A DNA stretch of 64,000 nucleotides from Mermis nigrescens. Lineage: Eukaryota; Nematoda; Enoplea; Mermithida; Mermithidae. The notes under the pieces were generated by a model. That model was not told the DNA's origin. It searched no databases and saw only the letters and a list, made by a program, of their open reading frames with translations. Made by a program: the position numbers and the translations under genes. Shown here piece by piece: positions 1 to 10,832 of the stretch; positions within the stretch are counted from its first letter, which is position 1, and each line of letters starts with the position of its first letter. The stretch lies in NCBI GenBank assembly GCA_036768485.1, contig JAVLUZ010000154.1, forward strand, positions 511,308 through 575,307, read 5' to 3'.

Positions 1-135
1 CAATTTTTTGATGCCAATGGAGGAGAAACGTTGAAAAATGTTGTTTTTTCGTTAAACCATCATTTTTAAGGCCATTTTTTACTTTTGAAAAAATCTTGCA
101 GCCCACCCAGAGCTTTGGTGCCGCCCACCTATATG
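1..135 (+). mobile_element. hAT-type MITE family A, cut by the window edge
   Basis: Right half of the family, from the GATGCCAATGGA block to the terminal CCCACCTATATG. Confidence 0.8.
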
Positions 136-587
136 GATCAATCGTGGATTCGTCTTCCACGCTTTGGCTTCCTAGTTTTCTAAACTTGACGCTAAGTGAT
201 TTTTTCTTAGCAATTCATGAGAGCAGATGTGTACAAAAGGCACCCATCGAACGCTCAAAAATTGAGAAATCGCACTTTTTACATTTTTACTGATGCTAAA
301 GTCGAAGAGCGCTGAAAAGTTTTGCTCAATTGTTGGGAGCATTAATCTAAATTTCCGAAAATGATTGAGTTCACATAAAAGTGTTATACACCTAAAGTAT
401 CAACTTTGACAATGTAAAACCTCATATAATGCAACTTGTATATCCTCTCTAGAACCTGGTAAAATTTTATGTTGTTTGGATAAAAATTGTAGTACCTGAC
501 GAGAAACAGAATATGGAATGATAAGTGCGCCACCCTAAACATAAATGGCAAGCTGTTTTCTAATATAGCACTATCATACCTTTATGA

Positions 588-1052
588 CATTGGTGGATTC
601 AGAGGGGGCGGGGGCGCCCCCTAGCGTCAAAAAATATTTGGGCGCAATGAAAAACAAACGAGTTTTTTTATGATTTTAACCATTTTTTCCATGATTTAGC
701 GAAATTTTCCTGTGCTTCGCGCCGAAGAGATGTTTATTTATGACATTTACTGACTTCCTTGTCGCTCTAACAACCTATTTGTACGTCAGGAGAGTATTTT
801 AACTTCTTACAATGCTTTCTCGAGTATCTCCTGGCGTTTTGTATCGATTTTGTGCATTAATTTTGCGAGTTTCTCATGAAAAAACTGGGAAAATTATTGA
901 AATTTTGAACATTTTATCATACAAAGAAATAATCCTGCTTATCAAAAAATGGCATGAAACCGCTACTTTAAGGATAATGGTCGAATTTTTTGGACAATTT
1001 TTGACACTTTTAGAAAAATTTGGATCTGTAGAAAATCCTGGATCCGCCACTG
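588..1052. mobile_element. hAT-type MITE family D, 465 bp
   Basis: TIR CATTGGTGGATTCAG / CTGGATCCGCCACTG, flanked by CTTTATGA at 580-587 and 1053-1060 (8 of 8). Longer than other family D copies. The short ORFs at 812-1077 belong to it and are not genes. Confidence 0.92.
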
Positions 1053-1506
1053 CTTTATGATAATATCTTGTTGTCATAACCTATCTTGTATGTTCAACTA
1101 ATATTTAATTTAAAATCCTGCTCTTTTTGTCTTACTATATCTACGTAAACATTATATTACTTATTAATGTATATAATGATTATATATTCATTTACATACT
1201 TATAGAATGTACGTAAACACACAAGCGCCCAACCTTGATAAATACCTATGTTACTTATATACAGCGTGCATATCCTTAAGCGTGTAAGCCCGGGCCGGGC
1301 GGGCTAGCTAAACCCGGGCCCGTTTTTTTAACCCGGTCGATTGCTGATGAGGAGGTACCCTCCTACATACCACACCTTTCGGAAAGCATATCCTTCTCAG
1401 GCCATTTTTGGGTCAAAGCGAATTATTTTTACGATAAGGCAGCGCCAAATGATACGTATTCTTGCATGTCAATACCTAAATCTTGCGGAGTTTACCTACC
1501 TTTGAA
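1053..1506. other. Gene-free stretch with a GC-rich CCGGGCCCG patch
   Basis: AT-rich sequence. A patch at 1288-1338 is GC-rich (GCCCGGGCCGGGCGGGC and ACCCGGGCCCG) and resembles patches at 18359-18430 and 20285-20335. Nothing else was recognised. Confidence 0.5.
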
Positions 1507-1735
1507 CAATTGTGGGCGTGGGGAGTTTGGGGGTATGCACTCCCATCAGAAGGCCGGATTACCCCACCGCCCCAGAATTCAATTTTTGAAATTTTTCCTG
1601 TTTTTTTTCGCATTTATTTATGCCAATGGATAGTGCTGAATGAGAAACGTTAAAAAACGGCGTTCCATTTTAAAGACCAATTTTGACTTTTCGAAAAATC
1701 TTGCACCCACAGAATTTTAGTGCAGCCCACCTATG
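1507..1735 (+). mobile_element. hAT-type MITE family A
   Basis: GTGGGCGTGGGG...GCAGCCCACCTATG. The target duplication is not preserved. Confidence 0.8.
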
Positions 1736-1924
1736 CCTGATTATTCCCACGAATTGCTGTTAAAATGAAACAGTTACTTCATGTTAGGGAATCTCGTGAA
1801 AACTTGATTTCATTAGAAATCGCTATCTTCAACGGAAATTGGTCAAAAAATACCATATGCTATTCATTACATTCTCCAAAAAAGCCGGTTTACCCCCTCC
1901 CAGGACAACTGACCGTGTGCATCT

Positions 1925-2510
1925 ATGGCCTGAACTCATAAGCGGATTTAAGACAGGGACAGCCCCCATTGGCCACAAATAATTGGCAAGATAAAGAAAG
2001 GACATGTATTTGCAATGATTTTCGGCCGTCAGTGTTCACAATTTCTCAAATTTTTCCGGCGCGTAATACCTACTAATAAGATTTATTTACTTTTTTTGGC
2101 AGTCCGCACGCCATTCATTGCTAAGCGAATAGGTTTTAAGACAATTTCAAGAGCAGAAACAGCTTTTTCCGCGTAGTTTTCACCCATTTTCAAGCCCACT
2201 TTTTTCGAAATTTTTGATGTTCTGATCATGCGTCAAATGCTATACATGAAGGAGATGAAGCAGTAATTCAACCTTCTGAAGGTTCTTCGCCTTGATTTCA
2301 CAAATTTTTCGGCACTTCGCGACGAATTTTCGCTAAAATCATAGAAATTTAATGATTCTTTCGAGCGAAATTGTCGGAAATTTTAAAATATTCCGAGAAA
2401 TTTTGCGCTAAAAGCAATTTTAAATAAACGTAGACAACGCAAACGCCAGAAAAACGCTATTTCGCCCGTCAAGTCAATGGTAAATTTTTGGATCTATTCC
2501 GAATGTTTTT
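1925..2510. repeat. Dispersed repeat J, copy 1
   Basis: Shares long diverged stretches with 15708-16205: GCGGATTTAAGA.AGGG, CCCCCATTGGCC..AAATAATTG, GGCCGTCAGTG, GGTTTTGAACAATTTCAAG.GCAGAAAC.GCTTTTT. No TIR was defined. Confidence 0.65.
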
Positions 2511-2661
2511 GGAAAAGATGGAGTATACACGGGCAGCAAGAAAATTCTGGGGATCGGGATGGGTAAACTTGCCAAAAACGTTACTAAAAATAGAATTCTA
2601 GGGGTCTACAGTAATCTGAAGGGGTTTCAACATCTGGGGGACTTCAAATCACCCCCCGCCC

Positions 2662-3148
2662 ATGTGTGGTACCATCCCCTTGCTTAAGAAAATCCGAAAT
2701 CCTCCTCTGCCTTAACCCAATCATGCGCGTCACTATACTAGCATTTGCAACCCGGGGTACAAGGGCTGACAGCTACAAAAACGTAGGCTGCTCGAGCACC
2801 CGCGCACTCCAAAGTTACAGTAGCCAGCCATGGTGTAAACATCATAGCAAGGTTCAACCATTACGGATCCTTGATTCCCACCTTCCTATCCAGTTGGCGC
2901 TACCAGGTGGGCCTTGAGTATTTGGCTGGATCCCAGGACAACTGAACATTGCAGTCTCTCAGTTAGGTCCACTGCTTGCGCAGAACATAGGTTCAATTTT
3001 TGCATTAATCCTTCTTCAGCCCAAATAGGACCTCTCCAGCAGTTCCAACCACAACAACGAACAAACTGATCTTGTAATGTCAGAGTTGCGCTATCTCATT
3101 CACTAGGTTTGGACCTGGGGCCACCACTGAAGTGTTGTGGTGGTCCAC
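2662..3148 (-). pseudogene. Same retrotransposon, extreme C-terminus and 3' region
   Basis: On the minus strand, LNLCSAQAVDLTERLQ..VVLGS..ILKAHLVA (about 3000-2900) matches the terminal helices of these polyproteins (usually L.KTVLLGTARILRKVL). It is separated from the 5931-6883 part by the Harbinger-like insert. The 3' end near 2662 abuts a degenerate MITE fragment (2520-2661). Confidence 0.72.
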
Positions 3149-4919
3149 CTGGGGTGGGTTTCTCATAAGACTTCTAAGCTAAGACGCGTCTAAATTTTTA
3201 GATTTGAACGCGTCGATTCTTAACTGTGTTTCTCATAAGACGTCTAAGTTAGACGCGTTGAAATTTTGTCAAAGTTAGATGCGTCGATTCTTAAGTGTGT
3301 TTCTCATAAGACGTCTAAGTTAGACGCATCGAAATTTCGTCGAACTTAGACATGATTTAGACGAATCACTAGACAAGGCAGAAGGCTGGGTTAACTTTTG
3401 ATTAAAAGCTTATTCTTTGCATCAGCATGCGCATATGAAAGTTGTTTTCGTAAAAATATGGCATTTTCGATGGTTTAACACATTTTCAATCAAAACGACA
3501 ATCATTTGAGTCTTGTAATTTTTATGACCTTCCGGATAAAGATTTTTACGTTCATTTTGGATTAACTAAAAATTGTTTCAGAAGAATTCATGCTTATTCA
3601 CCGGTGAAAGTACCAGCAAAGGGAAATCCAAGTTGTTGAATGGAATTAAAATTGGCAATAACGTTGCATTTCTACAGAACTGGAAGCCCTTATTTTGCTC
3701 TGGCGAAACTGTTTAATTTGTATTCTCCAAATGCAATTGTCTTTCAATAGCATGAAAACGATTTGGGAAATTGTGTGTTTACATTGAAGCAGAAGAGAAG
3801 AAATTACTTTATAGCTCGAAGCACCGAGAAAAACACATTTTTTCAATGAAAATCAGCATTTTCAACTCATTTCTTCTTTTCAACATTTTTTTCTGCCATT
3901 AACTCATATAAAAATTCATTTTTCACAATGGGGGAGGGGACGGTGCCCCCCACCTACTAAATACAACCTCGCAAATAGTGACTACATTTATGATTTCTGA
4001 TGTCACTAGATCCACATATTACTCAAAAATTTTCCAAACAATTTTCAAGACTTTTGTCATTTTTCCACAGGAAATGATGCTATATGACAGACAATGCTCA
4101 ATAACACGTTTTTAATGCTTGCTTTGTATTTTTCCTATGATTTTTTGGTTTTTTCGGAAAAAATTGATGGACCCCCATAACTTTTTTGCTGCCGATTTAT
4201 AGTCGGGACAAGAAATTTCTGAGAGGTAGATGAAGAAAAAGAAAGAAAATGAAAGATGGTCAGATAAGTGCAAAACTGATTAGTCTGTTGACTTTTGATG
4301 TCAGTAAGTAAAAATTTTGCTCCAAACAGTCCTATAATAATATATTTCTCATCGATTTCTGCCCGCTTTTCACAAAAAACTTTTTGGTGTACTTTTCCCA
4401 TAATTTTTTTCCTGCCGATTTATGATAAAAAGGCTTAAATTTTGTGCAGATCGGCTTTGACTGCTACTCTTTAAGAATCTTATGTTCTTTCGATGTTAAA
4501 TTGCAGTCGGAAAGGTTAGTCTCAAAAATTATTGAACACTCTCTGTAACATACATATTTTAAAACAAATGGGAATTTAGTTTCGTTTACAGAACAAAACT
4601 TTTTGTGAATACATGCAAGATTTGTGGAAATATAACAAATTGGCAAAATTTTGGGTATTTGCCATGGTTCCATATTAACTCATTTTTTCGAGCAAATTAA
4701 TGTATCTTTGCTCAATTTGGAATTATACAGTTTCTGCAATTTTTAAGCCAAAAAAGTTGCGATTGATTTTTTAAGTGTCTTGTAAGTGTTATTTTGTACT
4801 AACAAGAATATTACATAACTTTATTTTTTAGGCACTTGTAGTTATTTGTTCAAATTAGCTTACTTCATTTAGACTTTCTTGAGACATTATCCCTGTTTCG
4901 ACACCTGTGTTTAGTCCCA

Positions 4920-5291
4920 TTAACCTTGCTGATCCTTCTCTACATTCGATAATTTAGCCAAATAATCCGGCAATTCGGTAGGCGCCGGACCGCCATTAGT
5001 AACGTGATGCTTTTTCATGGTTTTGGTTTTGTTGATGTCCCGCCAACATAGATGTAATTTCGTTTTTAATTGATCAATCGACCTTTTTTGGCTGGCTATC
5101 GCGTTATATTCATTCAATAAACTTTGCTAGGCTTTGTTTTTCTTATTGGCTGTACATGTAGCCAAAAAGGGGGCATCCAAAAGTTTTTGATGCTTTTCAT
5201 ATTCTTGAACTAAAATTGCAGTGTCCGCAGCAGAAAAATTCGAACATCGCGGACGTTTAGCTGATCCTTGACCTTTACTATTGGTTTTGGA
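4920..5291 (-). pseudogene. Myb/SANT-like DNA-binding protein (Harbinger accessory type), degenerate
   Basis: Read on the minus strand: a Ser/Lys-rich start with AKRPRCSNFSAADTAILVQEY, then KKNKA, an in-frame TAG where these domains have Trp, then LLNEYNAIASQKRSIDQLK, CWRDINK and the hallmark NGGPAPTEL (usually TGGGPPP). This is the trihelix order of Myb_DNA-bind_5 proteins carried by Harbinger elements or domesticated from them. One stop codon (near 5128) breaks it. A family A MITE lies directly upstream at 5329-5572. Confidence 0.75.
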
Positions 5292-5328
5292 TGTTTTTGA
5301 TTCAGAATCTGATTTGAACCATGGTGAT

Positions 5329-5572
5329 TACACCTGGGCGTGGGGGTTTGGGGGGTATGCACCCCAGAAACCAAATACCCCCAGAAATCAAAATACCCCC
5401 CAAATTCGATTTTTGAAAAATTTTTTCGTTTTTTGCAATTTTGATGCCAATGGATAGTGCTTGATGAGAAACGTCGAAAAATGGTGTTTTTATCGCCATA
5501 CACCATTTTTGAAGACCATTTTTTGACCTTCAAAAAATCTTGCACCCCAAATTTTCTTGCTGCCCACGTATG
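5329..5572 (+). mobile_element. hAT-type MITE family A, inside the Harbinger-like element
   Basis: Full-length family A sequence from ACACCTGGGCGTGGGGG to GCTGCCCACGTATG. A third insertion level: MITE in Harbinger in retrotransposon. The target duplication is degraded. Confidence 0.85.
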
Positions 5573-5930
5573 GTGGTGTGGTGACTCTATTGAAAATTTT
5601 TTTCCAGCATTCAATAATACAAACACACACTTGAAAAATATTTGCAATCACTGACAATTTATTGCCACTGCAGTGTTCTTTTACAAATTTAAAATTTGAA
5701 TCAAAGAAACATACTTACACTAATATTTGTTTGTATTGAGCAAGTGACACCTAACTTACAACTTAGACATAATTTAGACGTCCTATGAGAAACACAGTTA
5801 AGACTTTTAGACGCACGTGTCTAACTTCCGTCTAACTTTGACACGTCTAAACTTCGACAAAATGGCGTCTAAATTTGACGCATCTAATTTTGACGCATCT
5901 AGATGTTCTAATGAGAAACCCACCCCAGGA

Positions 5931-6883
5931 TACTCAAATCCACACTATATCTCATGGTTTTGATCTACCTCTGCAGATCCAATTATTGGGGTCACTAACT
6001 GTGAACTCTACAACAACTGCTGACTTTGCAACCCTGTCTACCACAACCATGTCTGGTCTGTTATGGACTAATGTACTGGTTGTCTGCACCAGCTGGTTCC
6101 ACCAGATTTCATCAACATCTGTCTTTTGGACCGATGGTACTTTCTCTGTGTATGGTGACTGTAGTGGTGTACTTTCATCCCAACCTTTTTGCTACTACAT
6201 TATAAATATTACATAGCGCTGCTGGTTTATAGACCAGTTGGTTCGCCATCGGATGCAAGATGTAAGTATGTGAGACAGTCTCTCAGTCGCGTTGCACTGC
6301 TGGCATGATCTGTCAAACACTCAACTTGTGGGATGGGTCTTGGTCAACATCTGGTTCTCCTGTATAGCAAATCCGTTTCTGAGAATAAGTTTGGACATAT
6401 TTCCAGCCTGAATCCAAAGCGTAGACTTTGGCCAGTCTATTGTGCGCTTGCTGGAGACCTTCCTATATGCAGTAGAACCCCACCAAGCCATTCTAAGCCC
6501 CATCTGTATTGCACTGGCAAGACCCTGCCTGACGACAGACACACCTTGTTGAACTGATTCAAAGGGTCTCCCACTAAGAAAACTTCCAGTCTCATCATAG
6601 ACAAAGTCCAGTCCCAACTTGTTCCAAACCTTCACAGCATTGCTCAACAGATTTCTCTTCTTTTTCCATACTCAATTCACAGGGACAGAAAAAACTCAGT
6701 TGAAAAGACAACTGGGTCATTTGAAACCAATTGAAGGTCATTAGGCTTCGCATCCTTTAATTTTAACGCTTCTACACAGCTCACTTTAATCAATGATGTT
6801 ACACTCATAGCATTGCTATAACCAAAGAGTCTAGCAAAGCCACAAGGAGGTTGAAGAAATGTTCGATAGTATGATGGTTCCAT
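5931..6883 (-). pseudogene. Same retrotransposon, zinc-knuckle and endonuclease-like C-terminal part
   Basis: Continues the RT ORF from 13281 after removal of the Polinton-like insert. The sequence LMEPSYYRTFLQPP at 6883-6840 joins in frame to VVDL at 13281. The C-terminal cysteine cluster CQQCNATERLSHILTSC lies near 6310-6260. The block NRPDMVVVD..AKSAVVVEF near 6080-5990 matches the RPDIV..D..K..LLIDI segment found at the end of R2-like and related non-LTR polyproteins. It contains several stops. Confidence 0.82.
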
Positions 6884-6889
6884 AAGGTT

Positions 6890-7180
6890 AGTAGTACTCC
6901 TGGACCTCCTGGCTCTACAATGTTTAAGCATAGCACATGCTTAAGCATAGAGACTCCATGTGGCGCAAAGCGCCAAAGTTCGGGTCATACTACTACACAA
7001 TAAAGCACAAAAGTATAGGCGCGAAGCGCCGGACCTGGGCAGTACACTCCCTGAAGCAAAAGCGCGAAGCGCCGAATTCAGACCCTACGCGGGCGCAGGA
7101 TGTCAAATTTCTCCCTAGGTCACATGAGCCCATCAGGTACAGGGTGCCAATTTCAGTAACACCATCAGAATAAAGATAAA
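6890..7180 (+). repeat. Left terminal inverted repeat of the Polinton-like element
   Basis: About 291 bp, matched in reverse complement by 12941-13274. It contains three hairpin palindromes of the GGCGCGAAGCGCC type (6962, 7018 and about 7060), and ends around CATCAGAATAAAGATAA. Confidence 0.88.
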
Positions 7181-7391
7181 ACATCAAAGCTATGGTTTAA
7201 GCACAAAAAGAAGAGAGCTAAAATGGCTGAGAGTTCATTAAGTGTTCAAGTGTTTGGCCAAGTTATTAACATATCCATCACCTATTTAGGCACCACTGAA
7301 AGAAAGTATGTGAATAATTCATGTAAAATAAAAACACATTAATTAATTGATTAACTAATTAATTGGACACTACATGTACCTTAGAGACTGA

Positions 7392-8060
7392 TTAAATTCT
7401 GAGCATTTTAATCTGATCTGGATAGTCTAGCAGAGTGCTGCTAGACTCTTCAGCAGATGTGACAACTTCATTATTGTCTTCTTGTTTCATCTGCTCATCC
7501 TCAAATAGATCGGCATTTTTGCTAATCAATTGTTTAAACATGAATTTTTGACTGGCCCAAGCTGTCTCTTCAGCTTCCCTTTTGCCAAACTTTAATTCAT
7601 AATGGTAAAAATGATTAGCGCATTCTACTTCTTCCCTTAATTCGCTTTCATTTAGAGCATCTGAGAGTGATTCATAAAAACCATAGAAAGTATGGATTTT
7701 ATTAACAAAACTGATGTAAAATGGTTCTGTTTGAAGGTCTTGTATACTATTCGAAAAATTTTCAAAATCTGAAAGCACAACTTTTACGAAAAAGCGCCAA
7801 AATGGGTTAGTCCAACCAGTTTCAATTTCAGACTCATTTGAGCTGTCTTCAGACACTTCTGAAGAATTTTCATCTGTTATTACCTTCATTACTATCATCA
7901 ACTGACATTTGTTCAGACTCTGATGTATCATCCCTCATTTCTGATATCCCATCTTTGAAGTATTTGTGTCGTTTTAAGGTAAAATTATTCAGTAGTTTCT
8001 TATTGCAGATCTCAGATTTTATTCATGTTGTCAACTATTCAAGATGTGGCAGTTCTTAAA
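7392..8060 (-). pseudogene. Acidic ORF of unknown function in the Polinton-like element
   Basis: Minus-strand frame 7392-7931 is an acidic, Ser/Glu-rich protein (DENSSEVSEDSSNESEIETGW, then a FW/FF-rich helical part and a DLFEDEQMKQEDNNE tail). One frameshift near 7880 joins it upstream to EMRDDTSESEQMSVDDS (to about 7945) and a basic stretch KKLLNNFTLKRHKYF (about 8000). Further upstream, 8150-8060 encodes YCEECELLCQECDVNVDHMC, a C-x2-C-x4-C-x2-CD-x4-H pattern like a B-box zinc site, but stops intervene. I do not recognise the family. It lies just inside the left TIR and reads outward, opposite to the capsid and TBP genes. Confidence 0.45.
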
Positions 8061-8257
8061 TACACTTTATTGCACATGTGATCCACATTTACATCACATT
8101 CTTGACATAGAAGCTCACATTCTTCGCAATATTGGTCACTACAGTCACTTTATTCAATTCTAAGCCTAGCATGCGTTTTCTTCATATGCAAAACATTAAG
8201 CCTGGTTCTAGAGTAAAAATTATCGCTGACAAAGTGTGCCGATTTTTAATTGACAAT

Positions 8258-9020
8258 ATTCAGCAATCTCAACTTTTGTTGGTAATATCATCGATAATAA
8301 AACCTCATGCAGAAAGGTGATTTTCTGCCAATTCTGCTAGCTGGTCAGTTGTAAGCTGATGCAATTTTAAATCGGTGACTTTTATAAAACGCGCATAAGA
8401 TATGCCTTATTGAGATTTTTAGAGGAATGTGGCAATGTGATGGCTTTTGTGCAGAATGTGAGGATTTTGTGCACCTCACATTTTGAAGAAAACCTCACAT
8501 TCCAAATTGTGCGCCTCACATTCTGCACAAAAACCATCACATTGCCACATTCCTCTGAAAATCTCAATAAGGCATATCTTATGCGCGTTTTATAAAAGTC
8601 ACCCATTTGTAGTTGCATCAGCTTACAACTGACCAGCAATCTCAACTTTTGTCGGTAATATCATCGATAATCAAACCTCATTCAGAAAGGCGGTTTTCTG
8701 CCAATTCTGCTAGCGTCTGTATTGGGGATTGTTGGTTAGTTGTAAGCTGATGCAATTACAAGGCTTTTATAAAATGCGCATAAGATATGCCTAATTGAGC
8801 TTTTCAGAGGAATGTGGCGATGTGATGGCTTTTGTGCAGAATGTGAGGATTTTGAGCACCTCACATTTTGAAGAAAAACCTCACATCCCAAATTATGCAC
8901 CTCACATTCTGCACAAAGACCATCACATCGCCACATTCCTCTGAAAATCTCAATAAGGCATATATTTTTTATAAAAGTAGTAGTAGTTTTATAAAAGTAG
9001 TTTTATAAAAGTCACCTATT
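8258..9020. repeat. Tandem duplication of an 85-bp flank plus a palindromic MITE
   Basis: Two palindromic units (8346-8632 and about 8735-9020) run from GGTCAGTTGTAAGCTGATGCAA to its reverse complement, with inner arms GAGGAATGTGGC.ATGTGATGG.TTTTGTGCAGAATGTGAGG. Each is preceded by the same 85-bp segment (AGCAATCTCAACTTTTGT..ATTCTGCTAGC). The whole roughly 375-bp unit was therefore duplicated. It lies in the Polinton-like element and ends at the capsid fragment. Confidence 0.82.
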
Positions 9021-9027
9021 TGTAATT

Positions 9028-9324
9028 GAGCCAAATCTAGTAAGTGTGGGGTTTGAAGCTATGTATGTTTATGCCAACACTTTAGAACCCCAGATCTTAG
9101 GAGACGTTTCTGCAACTCTTTTGCATATTTTAATGGTTGAGGAATCTTACCCTAACGTAACTGATAAAATTTATGACATGCCCCACTATGTCCCGGTTTT
9201 AGTAAAAGACATTTCTAGCATAGAAATTAACATAATGGACGATTTCAATGCGTTGATTCCATTTTTCTTAGGGAAAGTGATTGTCAAGCTGCATTTTAGA
9301 AAGATTAAACTGTCATATTTTTAG
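9028..9324 (+). pseudogene. Polinton minor capsid (penton-like) protein, C-terminal fragment
   Basis: An open frame of about 98 codons ends with TAG at 9322-9324. It has LEPQILGD, HYVPVLVKDISSIEINI and IPFFLGKVIVKLHFRK. From memory of the family this matches the C-terminus of Polinton/adintovirus minor capsid proteins, often annotated in animal genomes as F54H12.2-like, where PQIVGD, HYVPV, a DDTG turn and GKVxVxLHFR are typical. In virions this protein forms the vertex. The upstream part is lost at the palindromic repeat that ends near 9020. The TBP-like start codon follows 46 bp after the stop. Family assignment rests on motif recall, not on a search. Confidence 0.62.
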
Positions 9325-9407
9325 ATATAAATAGTTGTGTGTGTCTATTTGAAATTCACCATTCTCAATCATGATTACATTTCAAAACATTGTTTCAACA
9401 GCTCGAG

Positions 9408-9672
9408 CACACCTGGGCGTGGGGGGTTTAGGGGGGTATGCACCCCCCAGAAAACCAAAATACCCCCAGAAATCAAAATACCCCCTCAGAATTCTATTTT
9501 TGAAAATTTTTTTCGTTTTTTTCGCAATTTTTTGATGCCAATGGATAGTGCTTGATGAGAAACGTCAAAAAACGGTGTTTTTATCGCCATACCACCATTT
9601 TTAAGGCCATTTTTTAATCTTCAAAGAAATCTTGCACCCCCCCCCCAGAATTTTTCTTGCTGCCCACGTATG
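9408..9672 (+). mobile_element. hAT-type MITE family A, in the TBP-like gene
   Basis: TIR CACACCTGGGC / GCCCACGTATG, flanked by AGCTCGAG at 9400-9407 and 9673-9680 (8 of 8). Confidence 0.93.
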
Positions 9673-10064
9673 AGCTCGAGTCTCTTCAAAACTTTTTAAA
9701 TTTGTATAAAATTAAAATGACTTGTGATGGGGTAGAATACAATCATAGAAGATTTAATGCTATGATAATAAGAATAAAAGACCCCAAAACAACGGCTCTG
9801 TTATTCAGTACTGGCAAACTTGTATGCATTGGTGCTAAAAGCGTCGAACAAAATAAAATTGCAAACAAAAAAATTTGCAAAATGTTGGAGAAAAGTGGAT
9901 ACTGAGCTAAAACTAACTGAACATAGAATTCACAATATTGTAGGGTCGGGAATTTTAGGCGCAAATTTAAATTTACTAGCCATAGCACAAACATACAAAA
10001 AATTTGATAAATACGAACAAGAATTATTCCCGGTTTGAAAATACGATTTCCAGATGGTCCACCC

Positions 10065-10321
10065 CATACGTGGGCAGCAAGAAAATTCTGGGGGTGCAAG
10101 ATTTTTTTGAAGGTCGAAAAATGGCCTTAAAAATGGTGGTCTGGTGATAAGAACACCATTTTTCGACGTTTCTCATCAAGCACTATCCATTGGCATAAAA
10201 AATTGCGAAAAAAACGAAAAAAATTTTCAAAAATTGAATTCTGGGGGTATTTTGATTTCTGGGGGGAGTATTTAGGTTTCTGGGGGTGCATCACCCCCAA
10301 ACCATCCCACGCCCAGGTGTG
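10065..10321 (-). mobile_element. hAT-type MITE family A, in the TBP-like gene
   Basis: CATACGTGGGC...GCCCAGGTGTG, flanked by GTCCACCC at 10057-10064 and 10322-10329 (8 of 8). Confidence 0.93.
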
Positions 10322-10377
10322 GTCCACCCTCTGCCCTTATTTTTACAACGGGAAAATTGTTATAACAGGCACAAGAA

Positions 10378-10756
10378 CATAGGTGGGCAGCACCGAAATT
10401 CTGGGGTGAGAAATTTCTGTGAGGGGGTGAAAAAATTTTTAAAGGTCAAAAATGGTCTTAAAAGTGGTCGTATGCATAGGTGGGCAGCACCAAAATTCTG
10501 GAGGGGGTGAAAAAATTTCTGGGGGGGGGGGGGGTGAAAAAATTTTTAAAGGTCAAAAATGGCCTTAAAAATGGTGGTATGGCGAAAAAAACACCATTTT
10601 TCGATGTTTCTCATCAAGCACTATCCAATGGCATCAAAAATTGCTAAAAAAGCAAAAAAAATTTTCTGGGGTGGGGTATTTTGATTTCTAGGGGGGGGGG
10701 TATTTCAACTTCTGGGGGGTGCTTACCCCCCCCCTAACCCCCTACGCCCATGTGTG
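10378..10756 (-). mobile_element. hAT-type MITE family A, composite, in the TBP-like gene
   Basis: CATAGGTGGGC...GCCCATGTGTG, flanked by CACAAGAA (10370-10377) and CACGAGAA (10757-10764), 7 of 8. The left end is repeated internally from about 10474, so the copy is partly duplicated. Confidence 0.85.
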
Positions 10757-10832
10757 CACGAGAAATGAAGCACAACTGAAACGATTTCAAAACCGCATAA
10801 TATGTTTGACTGATGCATTCAAAATAGCTTGA

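Larger units (their letters stand above)
3149..5930. mobile_element. PIF/Harbinger-like DNA transposon remnant
   Basis: Terminal inverted repeats CCTGGGGTGGGTTTCTCAT (left) and ATGAGAAACCCACCCCAGG (right). Subterminal TCTAA/AGACGCGTC repeats follow, arranged on the left as three roughly 68-bp direct units (3163-3360) and echoed inverted at 5756-5915. It is inserted in the retrotransposon ORF. It contains a Myb/SANT remnant, the accessory gene characteristic of PIF/Harbinger elements. No DDE transposase was recognised. A clean 3-bp duplication could not be fixed, so the exact ends are uncertain by a few bases. Confidence 0.65.
9371..10832 (+). pseudogene. TATA-binding-protein-like gene, broken by three MITEs and frameshifts
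   Basis: Starts ATG at 9371 (MITFQNIVSTA) and ends TGA at 10830-10832. Both TBP repeats are visible. Repeat 1 includes EYN..RF.AMIIRIKDP.TTALLFSTGKLVC.GAKS (9735-9845). Repeat 2 includes HNIVGSGILG, YEQELFP and GKIVITGTR. Pieces are 9371-9407, 9681-10064, 10330-10377 and 10765-10832, separated by MITEs that each carry an 8-bp duplication. At least three 1-bp frameshifts (near 9715, 9885 and 10030) are present. No introns are seen and the pieces total roughly 180 codons, the length of a TBP core. It follows the capsid remnant on the same strand. Large DNA viruses such as asfarviruses encode TBP-like factors, but I know of none in Polintons. Capture of a host TBP is the alternative. Confidence 0.82.

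Noticed and set aside
3163..3360. CRISPR-like array
   Set aside because: Three imperfect 68-bp units without unique spacers. They are subterminal repeats of a DNA transposon.
6321..7187. Two inverted copies of one retrotransposon (first reading of the shared 300-bp segments at 7 and 13 kb)
   Set aside because: The shared segments are in opposite orientation relative to the RT frame, carry a 6-bp duplication and bracket viral-type genes. They are the TIRs of an inserted element, and the RT parts belong to a single copy.
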